This document shows positions 33,280 to 42,437 of a stretch of DNA of 64,000 nucleotides, piece after piece (the stretch's first letter is position 1; every line of letters starts with the position of its first letter). The stretch comes from a virus: positions 1 through 64,000 of IMG/VR virus record IMGVR_UViG_3300020595_003017. The stretch is one strand, 5' to 3'. The position numbers and the translations under genes are program-made. The notes beneath the pieces are model-generated. The model ran no database searches, was not told the DNA's origin, and was given only the letters and a program-made list of their open reading frames with translations.

Positions 33280-33620
33280 TGGGATCAAGATACAGAGGTC
33301 GAGGACTCATCTTTAACGATAATGAAGAATACAGGAAAAAGTTCTTCATTGATCGTAATGTCAATCAAGTTGTACAATATGACACAGCAGAATTTTTCTA
33401 TCCTGATGCAGATGAGGTTGGTAGTTTACAGAATATTAAAGTTCGCTGGGGTGCGACCTCAAAATTATATAACTTAGCAGCACAACATTATGGAGATCCA
33501 ACCTATTGGTGGGTTATTGCGTGGTATAATAAGAAGCCCACAGAGGCAGATTTTAATGTAGGGGATATTATATACGTCCCGTTGCCACTTGAAGAAGCTT
33601 TGGAATATTTCGGAGTATAA
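33279..33620 (+). CDS. LysM-like baseplate wedge protein (gp53-like)
   Basis: 113 residues. The C-terminal half reads KLYNLAAQHYGDPTYWWVIA, WYNKKPTEADFNVGDIIYVP: a LysM-type module in which an early helix, a D-P-x-x-W-W turn and an I-x-V-P strand are typical of T4 gp53 and related tail proteins. It likely links hub and wedge or peripheral baseplate parts. Confidence 0.8.
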   Translation: MGSRYRGRGLIFNDNEEYRKKFFIDRNVNQVVQYDTAEFFYPDADEVGSLQNIKVRWGATSKLYNLAAQHYGDPTYWWVIAWYNKKPTEADFNVGDIIYVPLPLEEALEYFGV

Positions 33621-33623
33621 CAT

Positions 33624-36600
33624 ATGGCTAAGTGGGTTTACGCATCATTTCCTTGGGTAGAAGCCGCTCCGGACGGTGGCTGGGGAGCCCTGACACAACG
33701 AGCCCAAGATGATAACAGGTCAACTGTTGGTGCTATTGGTAGTTACTATAGTACGGAAGATGCATGGCTAACTAACATAGGCTTTAAAAAAGGTATTAGA
33801 GAAGACGCCAGTCAGTTAACTGGCGACATCAACGGCATGATAGCTGACATGGCCTTGACAACCCTGCCTGGCGAAGATCCGAATGGAAAAACATATTATG
33901 TTCCGGCACTTATCAAAGAGGCGATTGAGGTCTCATACATTATCCGTGGCGCTCTTCAGGTTCTTCAAGAGTCAAATCTTTTAGGTCCCTTGGAGGTTGT
34001 TGGCATATCGAGTATTAATTCAGTAAGAAAAATATACAAAGAAATGTTCGGCAGCCAACGTGGCATTGATATTCTCATAGAAGAAATGGAGAACATGTCC
34101 ATCACAAGTGGACAAGCAGCGGACGGCGACAAAGCAGCGGATGCAGATTTTTATGGTGTGGATAATAGACTGCCGCAAGGACGCAAGCTTGGCAACGGGA
34201 TGCTTTTTTCGGAGGCTGTACTAAGACTAAAACAAACCTATCCGCTGTGTGTTGCTTATGACCCGTTTTATCAATATTCTGACAACCCGCAAGATGATTT
34301 GGCTGTGCAGCCTTATGGTTTAAACTTGAGAGGCAACTATACTGGATACTTTGAAAATTTTCTTGGTGTTGATTCGATATTTTCAAGACAAGAATTAACG
34401 AGGTTAGGCTACGGTAATACCACAGCCGAAATACGTCAGCAAGCTGTTATGGATCTCCTTGATTCTGGTGAAGCGTTTACTAGTGATAAGGGATACAGAG
34501 GAAGAGTTGATGTATCTAGTGTAACTTATCCTTTAACATCGCTGATTGGTGCCCTCCCGGCAGAGCCAGGACAAGCTCCAAGAGATCCGATAATAGGAGC
34601 TTTGCGATATCCACCAATGGCACCTGGCGGACGAGCACCTGAGCCCTCGGGGCAAATACTAGGCGGACTTAGTGCAACTGAGAGAACTTATCAAATACGG
34701 TTCAAATATTTTAACACTACAGCTTACAACAACGTAAGAAAATTTATTCTGTCCGAGCACAGAAAGTTTCTGAAACAACAATTAGAAGAAGCTAAAAAGA
34801 AAAAGGCTGCTGGTGACTTTCAACCCGAACCAGCTAGAGCCGCCTCTGGAGTCATGTCTGGAGCGAGGGCAACGGCAAAGACTGCACCTAAGCAGGGTGA
34901 TCCTGCTAGAGATGCAGCGATTAGAATTTTAAATTCACAACTTATATTGATGCGTAACTTAAGAAGCTTAATGCCCGTCGCAACACTTACACACTATCAT
35001 GCTTCCGGAAGACCAGATTCACCGATCGCTCGTAACCTTCGTTTTGATCATTTGATAAACGCCCTTTGTGAACCAGAATCCGTGATACCGTTATTAAATA
35101 ATCCGATGACAGGCTTAGACTCTTTTATAAATGCACCTAATTCTGCACTTTCAACTCTCGTTCCAAAGCTAACGTTTTTCATCGGAGACTCGAAGGGAAA
35201 TAGAAGGAAGGTGGAGTTCCCGGATCACATTCATGATTACCAGATTAAAGCTTTGGCAAAGGGAAAGAGCAGTACTCAAATAAAAGATATATTAAGAAAC
35301 AGGTCTAACCATGGCACCGATGCAGGTGTTAAAAGTTTCTCTTGGGATTTTGACCAAATCCATGAAGGCGACAATGCGGTAAAAGCCCGCTTGTCTTTGT
35401 TTTTCGGCTCAGCACTTGATATGATGAATGATGATTATAAGGCCTTCTTGTATACAACGGGCGACCCAAGCTCAGATGCACCTAGAATCAAGGGTCGCAG
35501 GTTTGTAAAAGAGACCAAAGAGAAAAAAGTTGAAAGACTATCGATAGTTTTACAGAAGAGGCAAGAGAAGCTAACAGATCCAAATCAGAACCCCCCGGTG
35601 GAGGATGGTAAGGACTCCATATCAAGAAACAACAGGGCTAGCAAGAGGACTGCTCCTGGCAAGCCATCTTTGGGTCTTTATGTTAGGGTCGGATGGGCTG
35701 TTCCACAAGGTAAAATGCCGGCTGATGCGCCAACCGATTTTATAAAAACTATAGAAAAAACTCAACGTGAAATAAAATTAAATTTAACTGGACATAGTGT
35801 ATCGTATAGTCCCAACGGACAACTAACTCTGGACCTTGAATATGCTGGGTCTATTGGTAATGCTCTTGATCACTTGTCAAGATCAGACGTTCTAAGAACC
35901 AGAAAAGGTCCAACGGATATAGATTTTGTTGAATATTCAATACCAAACATAGTAGTGCCAGTACCAGAAGATTCTATAGACCCTGAAATTTCCAGACTTG
36001 ACTCAGCAACTTATGCCAACTCGGCTTGGCCCCAAGGTTACATAAAAAGGAAAGCCATAAAAAATTATAGAGTTACAGAGCAAAATCCAAACCCGTCATA
36101 TCGGCTTAAAGATGTTCAACCAACTGTTGCGCTCGCTAAGGCGGGAATTGAATATGAAATAAAAACCCTTGACACCTTGATTCAAACAATGCATGATAAA
36201 ACTGCACTTTTACCAAAAAAGAAAAGAGCAAAGGTGGAGAAGGATGCAACTCTTGCTGCAATGCATGACGCCTTACAGCGCCACCGTCGAGTTGCTCAGA
36301 TAGCTTTAGACAACATTCTAGAAAAAATTAGAGAGCCAAAATATGCCTCCATACTGGAGCGCCTGTTGGCTGATAAAAAAATATATTATGGTAGAATAAT
36401 ACCGAGGACAGATTCCTTACCCGTAAGTGCTTACGGTACCGTGAAGTCTGGCAATTATACTGACGCCACTGCTGGTACAACCAGGCATAATTTTGATGTT
36501 GTCTTCACCAAAAAGCAGCCAAAAAGCAAAACAGAAACAAAGTCTGAGAGACTAAAAAGAGTCAAAGATGCTTTGAGTGACGCCTATAGGACAGGAGCTA

Positions 36601-37550
36601 ACCCAGCCCTGAGACTTGATCCAACCTCGGCATCGACAAGAGATTTTGATGTGGATTATGGCTCCAGGAACTTATATTATATTAGGTTGGGAGACCTGAT
36701 AGATAACATACTTGAAAACATAGACAACACAGAGGAAAATAATGATGATTTTTATAAGGTTGTCTTAGGATCTATACGCCCGATAAACTATGGAATACCA
36801 GGGTTTACAGAAACAGATGTTTTTATGTTAGCAGACTTGCCAATATCTATAGAATATTTTGGACAGTTCTTTATAGATACTGTTGTTGCCCCTCAGCGTA
36901 ATTCTATATCTTTGAAAGAGTTTTTGGATGCTCTTAGACTGAAACTGCTGTCTCCCATGTTCAGAGAGTTTTCCCAAACGCAAGGTAAAAAATCAACTCC
37001 GATATTTAACATGACGCCTCTTTTTTCTGGGGTCGAAGCAGAGCCAGGGGCGGTGCTAAACCAAGACGAACTAAGACAGTTGGCTTTTAATAGAACTCAA
37101 GCAAATCTTGCCAAGAATAAATACTTAGTTATATCCCCACGAACTATAACATACAAAAAGCGCAGGGGCATAGAATCCGAAGATATTAAAAACGGCATAT
37201 ATCATCTAAAGATTGGAGTTGACAAGGGTATAGTTAAATCATTCTCTACCACCGAGAGAAATATGACAAAATTTCACCGAGCGATGCAGGTGGAACGCAG
37301 CAATGAACCTGATGGTTTTTTGGTTGTGCCGCAAAACTTTGATTTAACCTTGGTTGGTAATCAGTTCTTTCCAAACGGCACTACGGTATATATTGATGCA
37401 GATGTTGGCTTTGGTAGAGAAATAGCTCAGACCTTAGGAATCGGCGGTTACTACGGGGTCGTTAGGTCCTCTCACTCAATAGAGGGTGGAACCTTCGAGA
37501 CTGTGTTACAGTGTGTATGGCAATCTTCTGGCAACAAGGACGGATTATAA
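33624..37550 (+). CDS. Very large baseplate/hub structural protein, 1308 aa
   Basis: The longest gene in the window. The N-terminal 350 residues are mixed, the middle (360-820) has charged helices, and the C-terminal 150 residues (HLKIGVDKGIVKSFSTTERN, then FDLTLVGNQFFPNGTTVYID, GIGGYYGVVRSSHSIEGGTF) follow the style of contractile-tail hub proteins, where a strand-rich domain ends in ETxLxCxW. It could combine several baseplate proteins that are separate in T4. No enzymatic lysozyme domain is recognised. It is preceded by a LysM wedge protein. Confidence 0.6.
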   Translation: MAKWVYASFPWVEAAPDGGWGALTQRAQDDNRSTVGAIGSYYSTEDAWLTNIGFKKGIREDASQLTGDINGMIADMALTTLPGEDPNGKTYYVPALIKEAIEVSYIIRGALQVLQESNLLGPLEVVGISSINSVRKIYKEMFGSQRGIDILIEEMENMSITSGQAADGDKAADADFYGVDNRLPQGRKLGNGMLFSEAVLRLKQTYPLCVAYDPFYQYSDNPQDDLAVQPYGLNLRGNYTGYFENFLGVDSIFSRQELTRLGYGNTTAEIRQQAVMDLLDSGEAFTSDKGYRGRVDVSSVTYPLTSLIGALPAEPGQAPRDPIIGALRYPPMAPGGRAPEPSGQILGGLSATERTYQIRFKYFNTTAYNNVRKFILSEHRKFLKQQLEEAKKKKAAGDFQPEPARAASGVMSGARATAKTAPKQGDPARDAAIRILNSQLILMRNLRSLMPVATLTHYHASGRPDSPIARNLRFDHLINALCEPESVIPLLNNPMTGLDSFINAPNSALSTLVPKLTFFIGDSKGNRRKVEFPDHIHDYQIKALAKGKSSTQIKDILRNRSNHGTDAGVKSFSWDFDQIHEGDNAVKARLSLFFGSALDMMNDDYKAFLYTTGDPSSDAPRIKGRRFVKETKEKKVERLSIVLQKRQEKLTDPNQNPPVEDGKDSISRNNRASKRTAPGKPSLGLYVRVGWAVPQGKMPADAPTDFIKTIEKTQREIKLNLTGHSVSYSPNGQLTLDLEYAGSIGNALDHLSRSDVLRTRKGPTDIDFVEYSIPNIVVPVPEDSIDPEISRLDSATYANSAWPQGYIKRKAIKNYRVTEQNPNPSYRLKDVQPTVALAKAGIEYEIKTLDTLIQTMHDKTALLPKKKRAKVEKDATLAAMHDALQRHRRVAQIALDNILEKIREPKYASILERLLADKKIYYGRIIPRTDSLPVSAYGTVKSGNYTDATAGTTRHNFDVVFTKKQPKSKTETKSERLKRVKDALSDAYRTGANPALRLDPTSASTRDFDVDYGSRNLYYIRLGDLIDNILENIDNTEENNDDFYKVVLGSIRPINYGIPGFTETDVFMLADLPISIEYFGQFFIDTVVAPQRNSISLKEFLDALRLKLLSPMFREFSQTQGKKSTPIFNMTPLFSGVEAEPGAVLNQDELRQLAFNRTQANLAKNKYLVISPRTITYKKRRGIESEDIKNGIYHLKIGVDKGIVKSFSTTERNMTKFHRAMQVERSNEPDGFLVVPQNFDLTLVGNQFFPNGTTVYIDADVGFGREIAQTLGIGGYYGVVRSSHSIEGGTFETVLQCVWQSSGNKDGL

Positions 37551-37551
37551 A

Positions 37552-38982
37552 ATGGTGCAACCTAGAAAAGTAGATCCAAACTTAAATTCAATTAGGTACT
37601 CGAACGCCGACAACGATTCGGATGCGAGAGAGGTTTTTAAAGACAGAGAAAAGTATGCCAATTTCATTTTCCCAGCCGCTTCGTCTCTTGGTGTCGGTAC
37701 GGCTTATAATTTTTGGGGTAAGGACAGGTTTTTTGGAAAAATAAACCCGGTTGGAAACCCCGCTATAGTAATTGAGAGTCGCCTAAGACAACTTAGGCAC
37801 GCAGATCCAGGACAAACATTTTATGCGTTAGATTTCGTAGCCGATGCGTGGAGAGATTTTTGCGACAGAATTAATCTCGAATTGGCCAACGGGACGCTGT
37901 ACGACTCTGGTCCCTATTCGTCAATGACTGTCAAGCGAGGGTGGACAGACGTCTATAAAGAATATCACAACTATATGGTAAATGATTTGTACCCTGCTTT
38001 TCAAAATATTTTCATGAGTTCCCCAAAAAGAAAAAGAATGCTGACAGACTTTGATACTTTCCTAGAGGTATTTGATGAGTTTTCAGGGAAAATAATTAAA
38101 AACGCAGGACCTATAACTTTATCGGGCTTTGTAGAGAGTTTATATTATTCACCACTGAACACAGGGCTTGCGCTTGAGATCGCCACTGATGCTCATGATG
38201 ATGATCTAAGAAAAGAAATAAAGTTTTTGTACGATGAAAATTTTCCACTGGTTATGAAATTAGCAACATACTATGGTTTTTCTGTGGACAAGAATGCGCC
38301 TTGGAGATTTGTTATAGATCCAAGCTCCCTTGCAGCGCAGGAATATATGCTTGGCCTTTTTATGGAAAGCGGAGATCTGCCACCACAATCAGGAGCGGAG
38401 TGTGAGGATGGCGTGTTTATACCAAAAAACAGAAGAAGTCCAGAACTTTTTGGTTATTCAGAAATACCAGGCTTTGAAGATGTAATCAGGCACGCCCCTG
38501 GTTACGCCCACTACCAAGATCAGATAGGGGGTTCTTATTCTCCAGTCGTAGTGTATACTGGGTTATTTAACGCTTCTTACCTTGAAACTATTACAGACGA
38601 CATGAATTTACTAAAGGTTTATTTGTTTGACTTTTACAACAGATATGTGTCCGCCAACGCTAGCTTATTAATACCTGCTGGGACAATAGACGATTGTGAC
38701 AAACCTAGAACTATCTTAAGGGACTTAGTGAATCCTGAAATTTTGTCATTATACGGAGACAAATGGTCTCTTAGGGCCACCTATGTTCTACGTCGCCGAG
38801 AGCGAGGGATAGTGGAAAGTAGAGATAATGAGATTAAAGACTTGAGAGATATTTTTAATTTCTATGACTTCATGCCAAGCAACAGAAACTCTAACAAGTA
38901 TCTTCGTGCCCTAGGGTACATCAATGAAAAGTTCATTGGGAGGTTAACGACTAGCTCGTTTGATACTAATATTATCTCATAG
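37552..38982 (+). CDS. Structural protein, 476 aa, baseplate region
   Basis: ATG 37552, one base after the previous stop; an upstream in-frame start at 37486 is inside that gene. Largely helical with many aromatic residues (FYALDFVADAWRDFCDRINL; YHNYMVNDLYPAFQNIFMSS). It closes the run of virion genes, so a baseplate or tail-tip component is the natural guess. No family recognised. Confidence 0.65.
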   Translation: MVQPRKVDPNLNSIRYSNADNDSDAREVFKDREKYANFIFPAASSLGVGTAYNFWGKDRFFGKINPVGNPAIVIESRLRQLRHADPGQTFYALDFVADAWRDFCDRINLELANGTLYDSGPYSSMTVKRGWTDVYKEYHNYMVNDLYPAFQNIFMSSPKRKRMLTDFDTFLEVFDEFSGKIIKNAGPITLSGFVESLYYSPLNTGLALEIATDAHDDDLRKEIKFLYDENFPLVMKLATYYGFSVDKNAPWRFVIDPSSLAAQEYMLGLFMESGDLPPQSGAECEDGVFIPKNRRSPELFGYSEIPGFEDVIRHAPGYAHYQDQIGGSYSPVVVYTGLFNASYLETITDDMNLLKVYLFDFYNRYVSANASLLIPAGTIDDCDKPRTILRDLVNPEILSLYGDKWSLRATYVLRRRERGIVESRDNEIKDLRDIFNFYDFMPSNRNSNKYLRALGYINEKFIGRLTTSSFDTNIIS

Positions 38983-38989
38983 GTTATTT

Positions 38990-40210
38990 ATGTTATTTCA
39001 AACTTTAGACGACAAGACTGAGTGTGTTGGCATTTACGCTGACAATAAACTACTATTTGATGTAGGTGACTTCCCCGAGGGGCTTAAGTCTACTTGGAGT
39101 TACTCGCCCTACCTAAGAGGCATGGATATCGATTACGCATCCTTGTATCTTGAAGGCGAAGACCTGTCTGGCAATATACCTGAGTTTTTGCGGGACGACT
39201 GGAGTGATGTATCAGAAAGAATATTGGCTTTCAGGCGGTCTTTACAAATCTCTAAGGTCAATCAAGACGAAAACTGTTTCTTCGACCTTGTGCCAGAAAG
39301 ATTCCTCAAGGACTTTTGTGAGGTAAAGAATAATATAACTAAACATATTCTTAAGACAGTACCAAAGCCTAAAAGATACGATTATCACAAGCATGTTTCA
39401 ATGCTGCTAGGAGATATAGCTTGCCAACCAGTAACTGTGGACAGAAAAAAGCTTTCATCTTATCTTACTAGTAAGAAGCTAGGCAATCAAGCCAGGGCTA
39501 TGATGGAGTGCTCTCCTTATGTTAGGTATAATCAGTTTGGTACTGTTACAGGTAGGCTTACCACTAAGAAAAACTCTTTCCCGATTTTAACTTTGAATAG
39601 ATCACTAAGACATGCTATTAAGCCACAAAATGATTATTTTTTAGAACTGGATTTTAATGGGGCAGAGGTAAGAACTCTTCTTGGGATGTTAGGATCACCG
39701 CAACCTGTGAATGACGTTCATGACTTCCACCTGACAAACGTTTTTAATTCTTTGGTTTCTAGAGAGCAGGCCAAGACTTTGTTTTTCTCGTGGCTGTATG
39801 GCTCAAGGCAAATGGCTGCCTCTGCGGAGGGTAAAAAGCTAGAAAGTTTTTATGAGAGATCAAAACTGTTGGATAAATTTTATTGTGACTCTACTGTAAC
39901 GACGCCATTTGGCAAAGTCATTAACGACGTGGACAAACATCTTGCTTTGAACTATTTGGTCCAGTCAACCACGGCAGAACTAACCCTAAAGCAAGCTTTG
40001 AAGATAGATTACCTGCTCAGAAGAGATGGCACTGGCTCAACAATAGCTTTTTTAATACATGACGCTATTGTTCTGGACCTTAAAAATGAGGATGAGTGGT
40101 TGTTGCCTAGCATTAAAAAACTAATGGCTTCAACCAATTTTGGCAACTTCATCATAAATACTAAATCAGGAAAAACACTTGGTTCTTTAAGGGATATTAA
40201 AATTGGATAA
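38990..40210 (+). CDS. Minimal family A DNA polymerase (palm/fingers only)
   Basis: 406 residues from ATG 38990. Pol A motifs are clear: TVTGRLTTKK before the palm, motif A LELDFNGAEVR (D221), motif B REQAKTLFFSWLYG (the R-x3-K-x3-F-x3-YG O-helix) and motif C LIHDAIVLDL (H357, D358). No 3'-5' exonuclease or 5' nuclease domain is attached; a 5' nuclease is separate at 43533. The enzyme is far shorter than E. coli Pol I Klenow (about 600 aa). A polymerase made of just this part recalls the split Pol A of Rhodothermus phage RM378. Confidence 0.85.
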   Translation: MLFQTLDDKTECVGIYADNKLLFDVGDFPEGLKSTWSYSPYLRGMDIDYASLYLEGEDLSGNIPEFLRDDWSDVSERILAFRRSLQISKVNQDENCFFDLVPERFLKDFCEVKNNITKHILKTVPKPKRYDYHKHVSMLLGDIACQPVTVDRKKLSSYLTSKKLGNQARAMMECSPYVRYNQFGTVTGRLTTKKNSFPILTLNRSLRHAIKPQNDYFLELDFNGAEVRTLLGMLGSPQPVNDVHDFHLTNVFNSLVSREQAKTLFFSWLYGSRQMAASAEGKKLESFYERSKLLDKFYCDSTVTTPFGKVINDVDKHLALNYLVQSTTAELTLKQALKIDYLLRRDGTGSTIAFLIHDAIVLDLKNEDEWLLPSIKKLMASTNFGNFIINTKSGKTLGSLRDIKIG

Positions 40211-41060
40211 GGTTATAGGATTAGGAAAATTTGGCTGTTCCATCGCTGAGCATTTAACGTCTTATCCAGAGTATCGAGTTTATAAAATCGATTCTGACAT
40301 TACAGAACGAGGCTCCCTTTCTATCGGAGCACATAACGACATGCAAGAATATGAAAACTTAATTGATGATCAAGAAATAACAGTATACCTCAGGTCAGTT
40401 AAGACAGACGATGAGGTGCTGATTATCACAGAGGGCGGCGAACCAATATCTGGTGCTTTGCTTAGAATTTTATCGACTATAAAAGACGCTAAAGTCTCAG
40501 TTCTTTATGTTTGCCCAGATCGACAAATATGTTCTGAAATACAAAAACGAGACGATAAAATATGTTTCAATATAATTCAGCAATACGCCCGCAGCGGGGC
40601 CATTGAAACTGTTTATTTGTTAAGCAAATCATCTGTTGAGGCTCTGGTCGGAGATGTTTCGATTCAAGAGTATGAGAAAAGTATGTCGTACTTTGTTTCT
40701 TATGTGTTGGCGATGGTTAATTACTTTAACCACACAAAAGCAATTGTCTCAAACAAGTTATCTGTAAGAAATTCTTGTAGGATTGCAACTTTTGGAGTAT
40801 GCTCCCTTGAGAACAACGCCCCGGTTAGCTTGTTGTTCCCGTTACAAAAAATATCAGACGTGCATTTCTATTATGGGTTACCTGAAGAAACCATAGAGGG
40901 TGACGGAACCATCATGAAAAAAATAAAACAGCAAGTTACGGATTACAAAACAGACGAAAATATGAGCGTTGGTTTCTCTGTCTATCCTTTAACTTTGGAC
41001 GACCCATTTGTGGCTTGTCTTGCCTATTCGAGTGAAATACAAAATTTTGCCTTTATTTGA
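40203..41060 (+). CDS. Degenerate tubulin/FtsZ-fold protein
   Basis: 285 residues, TTG start overlapping the polymerase stop. It follows the GTPase at 7243 segment by segment: VIGLGKFGCSIAEHL for the first glycine loop, VLIITEGGEPISGALLRILS in place of the tubulin signature, then ARSGAIETVYLLSKSSVEAL and MSYFVSYVLAMVNYFN against the partner's AEKGQIAPLIMVDNEKIKKL and TTINNTVAGLFHVFN. The catalytic T7-loop acids are lost (SNKLSVRNSCRIATFG). It probably keeps the fold but not GTP hydrolysis, and could cap or co-assemble with the active protein. This alignment was made by eye. Confidence 0.65.
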   Translation: MDKVIGLGKFGCSIAEHLTSYPEYRVYKIDSDITERGSLSIGAHNDMQEYENLIDDQEITVYLRSVKTDDEVLIITEGGEPISGALLRILSTIKDAKVSVLYVCPDRQICSEIQKRDDKICFNIIQQYARSGAIETVYLLSKSSVEALVGDVSIQEYEKSMSYFVSYVLAMVNYFNHTKAIVSNKLSVRNSCRIATFGVCSLENNAPVSLLFPLQKISDVHFYYGLPEETIEGDGTIMKKIKQQVTDYKTDENMSVGFSVYPLTLDDPFVACLAYSSEIQNFAFI

Positions 41061-41083
41061 CACTATATATTGTGATATAAAAT
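41057..41083 (+). promoter_or_regulatory. Possible sigma70-type promoter
   Basis: TTGACA (41057-41062), 15-bp spacer, TAAAAT (41078-41083), 15 bp before ATG 41098. The spacer is short of optimal, so moderate support only. Confidence 0.35.
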
Positions 41084-41097
41084 AGGGTAATTTCCGC

Positions 41098-41538
41098 ATG
41101 AACCAAAACAATAGGCGAGGTATTCTTCTAGCCTCTTTTGTGAACACTGAAGACGAAAATATAATAAATGCAGAGGTTCAATGGATTGTTGAAAAGCTTG
41201 AGCTTACCAATAATTACATTTTTTTGCTACAGAATCTTGATACCCCAGAAAAGAAAATACTAACTTACAGTGCTATAACAGAGCCGGGGAAAAGATTTAA
41301 TCCAAGGTTGCACACTATGCGAATCCACCGGAAAAAACAGACAAATACGCTTTACACCATAAATGCACTTAATGCAGCAGTGTCAAAACAACACGATGGA
41401 CAGACTGGGAAGCATCTAAAACTTGATTGGGAAGAGTATTCTAATTGTCTGTTATTGACCTCTGGAAAAAAACTTCAAGCTTATCCCATTGAAGTAATAA
41501 AGATTTTTAAAATAGAAGACCCTCCTGAGGAAAATTAG
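41098..41538 (+). CDS. Hypothetical protein, 146 aa
   Basis: An alpha/beta protein (RRGILLASFVNTEDENIINA; KLDWEEYSNCLLLTSGKKLQ) with a basic middle (LHTMRIHRKKQT) and an acidic tail (IEDPPEEN). It directly follows the degenerate tubulin-fold gene and precedes SSB. No recognisable domain; a partner of the preceding protein is possible from adjacency alone. Confidence 0.65.
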   Translation: MNQNNRRGILLASFVNTEDENIINAEVQWIVEKLELTNNYIFLLQNLDTPEKKILTYSAITEPGKRFNPRLHTMRIHRKKQTNTLYTINALNAAVSKQHDGQTGKHLKLDWEEYSNCLLLTSGKKLQAYPIEVIKIFKIEDPPEEN

Positions 41539-41539
41539 C

Positions 41540-41567
41540 TTTACACCCTATCCTGATATGGTATAGT
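41540..41567 (+). promoter_or_regulatory. Sigma70-type promoter before SSB
   Basis: TTTACA (41540-41545), 16 bp, TATAGT (41562-41567), 36 bp before ATG 41604. Good match in a 65-bp intergenic gap, with AAAGGAG as ribosome binding site downstream. Confidence 0.65.
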
Positions 41568-41603
41568 AGATCACGGTCAACTAACCAGTAAAGGAGAAAT
41601 ACA

Positions 41604-42377
41604 ATGGGTATTGACTTGAGCAAGATGAGGGCGAAGCACGCTGCTCTTACGACCAGAGGAGGAGACTCCTCAGAAAACTTTTGGAAGCCAGAAGAGGGCA
41701 CGCACCAGTTGCGACTAGTATGCCCGCCAAACGGCGATCCTTTCTTTGAGGCATATTATCACTACGGCATGGGTGCCGAGGGTAAGACCACTGTCCTCAG
41801 CCCACGCACTAACGGTGGTGATGACCCCATCGCAGAGTGGGGAACCCGTCTTTGGAACGAAGGCACCGACGGCTCTAAGGAAGCAGCCAAACGCTTTTGG
41901 CCTAAGATGCGTATTTTCGCCCCCATCGTCGTCCGTGGCGAAGAGGACAAAGGCGTCCGCTGGTGGGGCTTTTCCCGCACCACCTATCAGGCACTTCTTG
42001 ACTTAGTTCTTGATCCTGAATACGGTGACATCACCGATACCGAGAAGGGTACAGACATCCGTATTGATTACGGCAAGAAGTCTGGTCAATCCTTTCCGAC
42101 GACGGATGTCCGACCAATGCGTCGTACTTCGCCCCTTGCGAAGACAGAGGAAGAAGTCAACACTCTTCTTGAAAGCATTACATCCGCTGCCGAAATCTTT
42201 GACGTCGCCTCCTATGAGGATTGTGAGAAGGTTCTTAATGAGACGCTCGGTGACACAGACACCAGCGCCACCAACGAGACAACTCGCTACAACGACAGCA
42301 CCGCTACCAAGTCTGACAAGGGCATGGAAGGCGTGGCAGATATCGAATCAGCGTTTGACGATTTGCTGTCTAGTTGA
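41604..42377 (+). CDS. Single-stranded DNA-binding protein (gp32-like)
   Basis: 257 residues. FWKPEEGTHQLRLVCPPNGD and RWWGFSRTTYQALLDLVLDP, then DIRIDYGKKSGQSFPTTDVR, are gp32-type OB-fold segments. The C-terminal 55 residues are acidic (ending ADIESAFDDLLSS), as in SSBs that recruit partners through their tails. It coats ssDNA for replication and works with the UvsX-like protein encoded next. T4 gp32 is 301 aa; the zinc motif of T4 is not seen here. Confidence 0.85.
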   Translation: MGIDLSKMRAKHAALTTRGGDSSENFWKPEEGTHQLRLVCPPNGDPFFEAYYHYGMGAEGKTTVLSPRTNGGDDPIAEWGTRLWNEGTDGSKEAAKRFWPKMRIFAPIVVRGEEDKGVRWWGFSRTTYQALLDLVLDPEYGDITDTEKGTDIRIDYGKKSGQSFPTTDVRPMRRTSPLAKTEEEVNTLLESITSAAEIFDVASYEDCEKVLNETLGDTDTSATNETTRYNDSTATKSDKGMEGVADIESAFDDLLSS

Positions 42378-42391
42378 CCAGCACCCGCAGG

Positions 42392-42415
42392 GGGGCACGG
42401 GGTGACAGGTGCCCC
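42392..42415 (+). terminator. GC-rich hairpin between SSB and recA-like genes
   Basis: GGGGCAC (42392-42398) pairs with GTGCCCC (42409-42415), loop 10 nt. No U-tract follows. It may partially terminate, making SSB more abundant than RecA, or protect the SSB mRNA 3' end. Confidence 0.5.
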
Positions 42416-42437
42416 TCCTTATGGAAATGGAGATTAA

